Shown: piece by piece, positions 14,384 to 14,837 of the stretch | Position numbering within the stretch: the first letter of the stretch is position 1 | Layout of the letters: each line of letters starts with the position of its first letter | NCBI GenBank assembly: GCA_030629485.1 | Contig: DAOVOW010000009.1 | Span: 1 to 14,837 of the forward strand | DNA length: 14,837 nt | Direction of reading: 5' to 3' | Source of the DNA: a bacterium | Lineage (GTDB): Bacteria; Zixibacteria; MSB-5A5; GN15; FEB-12 | Notes under the pieces: model-generated | Database searches by the model: none | What the model saw: the letters and a program-made list of their open reading frames with translations, nothing else | Told to the model about the DNA's origin: nothing | Made by a program: the position numbers and the translations under genes

Positions 14384-14837
14384 GGAGCGCCGTATCCGCT
14401 CTCACATTCGTAGACTTGAAGAACGAGGGCGCAAGGCTCGGGATTTGCTTCTCAAGGGCACTCTGAGCGAGGATGACTATTTGGATTTCGGATACCATTC
14501 GCGACAAGATCGGCGTTCTACAGGCAGATTTGAGCGAACTACAGGTATCTCTGGAGAGCATCGAGCCTTGTGTGCGAAGCTGTTGTGATCTGTTGAAACG
14601 GTCACACAAGCTGTGGGCAACCGCAAGCCTTGACAACCGGCAGAGGTTCCAAAGCTTCATATTTCCGGGTGGAATAACGTATTTCGGCGGCTCTTTTGAA
14701 ATCGCCGAAACTTCTATACTTTTCAACGTCTTAGGGAGAAAGAACGCTGAAAAATCAAATTTGGTGACCCCAACGGGAGTCGAACCCGTGCAGAACTACG
14801 GCTGCTCGGTTCCTTCGTTCAAGATTCGAAGATACTC
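14384..14837 (+). pseudogene. Serine recombinase, C-terminal remnant, frameshifted and IS-interrupted
   Basis: Two frames together encode the C-terminal part of a large serine recombinase. The first (14385 to about 14490) reads ERRIRSHIRRLEERGRKARD then LLLKGTLSEDDYLDF, like the coiled-coil segment RRLEEL...ARDLLLDGKI-EEDY of these enzymes. The next frame over (about 14491 on) continues TIRDKIGVLQADLSEL, then WATASLDNRQRFQSFIFPGG, then FEIAETSILFNVLGRKNAE, the usual terminal beta region. A +1 shift near 14488 separates them. The last part reads NLVTPTGVEPV and stays open to the window edge. The catalytic N-terminal domain is absent, replaced by the IS3 remnant. It is surely non-functional. 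Confidence 0.75.
14762..14790 (-). other. tRNA 3'-end sequence (T-arm, acceptor strand, CCA), probable att site
   Basis: On the minus strand ACGGG TTCGACT CCCGT is a perfect 5-bp T-stem with a canonical T-loop. It is followed by TGGGGTC (acceptor 3' strand), discriminator A and an encoded CCA (14764-14762). The 47 nt upstream to the window edge do not form a standard anticodon arm: CTTCG/CGAAG encloses nine nt and a GCAG/CTGC hairpin follows. It is therefore either an isolated tRNA 3' fragment left as an integration core, or a diverged long-variable-arm tRNA cut by the window. Position 70 is G, so the G-U pair of tmRNA is absent. The recombinase frame reads through it antisense. Confidence 0.6.

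Noticed and set aside
14230..14466. 78-codon plus-strand ORF
   Set aside because: It crosses the IS3/recombinase junction in a frame that matches neither OrfA (minus strand) nor the recombinase frame upstream of 14490.
14352..14726. 124-codon minus-strand ORF
   Set aside because: Antisense to the serine recombinase remnant, which shows real family motifs. The minus product shows none.
14762..14837. 3' end of tmRNA (ssrA)
   Set aside because: The acceptor strand would place G, not U, at position 70, so the conserved alanine-identity G-U pair is missing. No tag-peptide frame is visible.

Overview
The window looks like the chromosome of an uncultured bacterium of the FCB type, most likely candidate phylum Zixibacteria or a close relative. 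This is inferred, not proven. The clues are a PEP-CTERM surface protein, a large secreted C25 (gingipain-type) protease ending in two dockerin-like repeats of the form DIADLVYLVDYMFN-GGPEP, an HdrD-like/b-type cytochrome pair, and GC-rich housekeeping genes (dnaE, recA, comM). No rRNA, CRISPR array or complete tRNA is visible.

Layout, left to right. The N-terminal half of dnaE (minus strand) runs off the left edge. A minus-strand PEP-CTERM protein gene follows, with a clear intrinsic terminator and a near-perfect sigma-54 promoter. A 440-bp divergent spacer separates it from recA (plus). Downstream of recA lies an accessory insert: a TPR/membrane-protein gene that appears frameshifted, flanked by two inverted 28-nt REP-type palindromes, then a truncated REP-associated tyrosine transposase (RAYT). 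comM (minus) ends just beyond. A 385-bp gene-free spacer with two large tandem hairpins precedes an operon read leftward: Rrf2-family Fe-S regulator, NarI/HdrE-like cytochrome b, HdrD/DsrK-like double-cluster iron-sulfur protein. This operon has a strong sigma-70 promoter and a palindromic operator candidate just downstream of it. Next comes the C25 protease with dockerin-like tail (minus).

The right-hand 650 bp is a mobile-element graveyard. It holds the 5' end of an IS3-family element (terminal sequence plus the start of orfA), inserted into the C-terminal part of a serine recombinase gene. The recombinase reading frame then runs antisense through a tRNA T-arm/acceptor end, which is probably an old attachment site.

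Functionally, the window mixes DNA replication, repair and uptake genes (dnaE, recA, comM) with a thiol/disulfide-quinone redox module under likely iron-sulfur-responsive control, and two exported proteins. The most notable points are the sigma-54 control of the PEP-CTERM gene, the REP/RAYT insert, the Rrf2-Hdr operon with its operator, and the nested recombinase/IS3/tRNA remnants.
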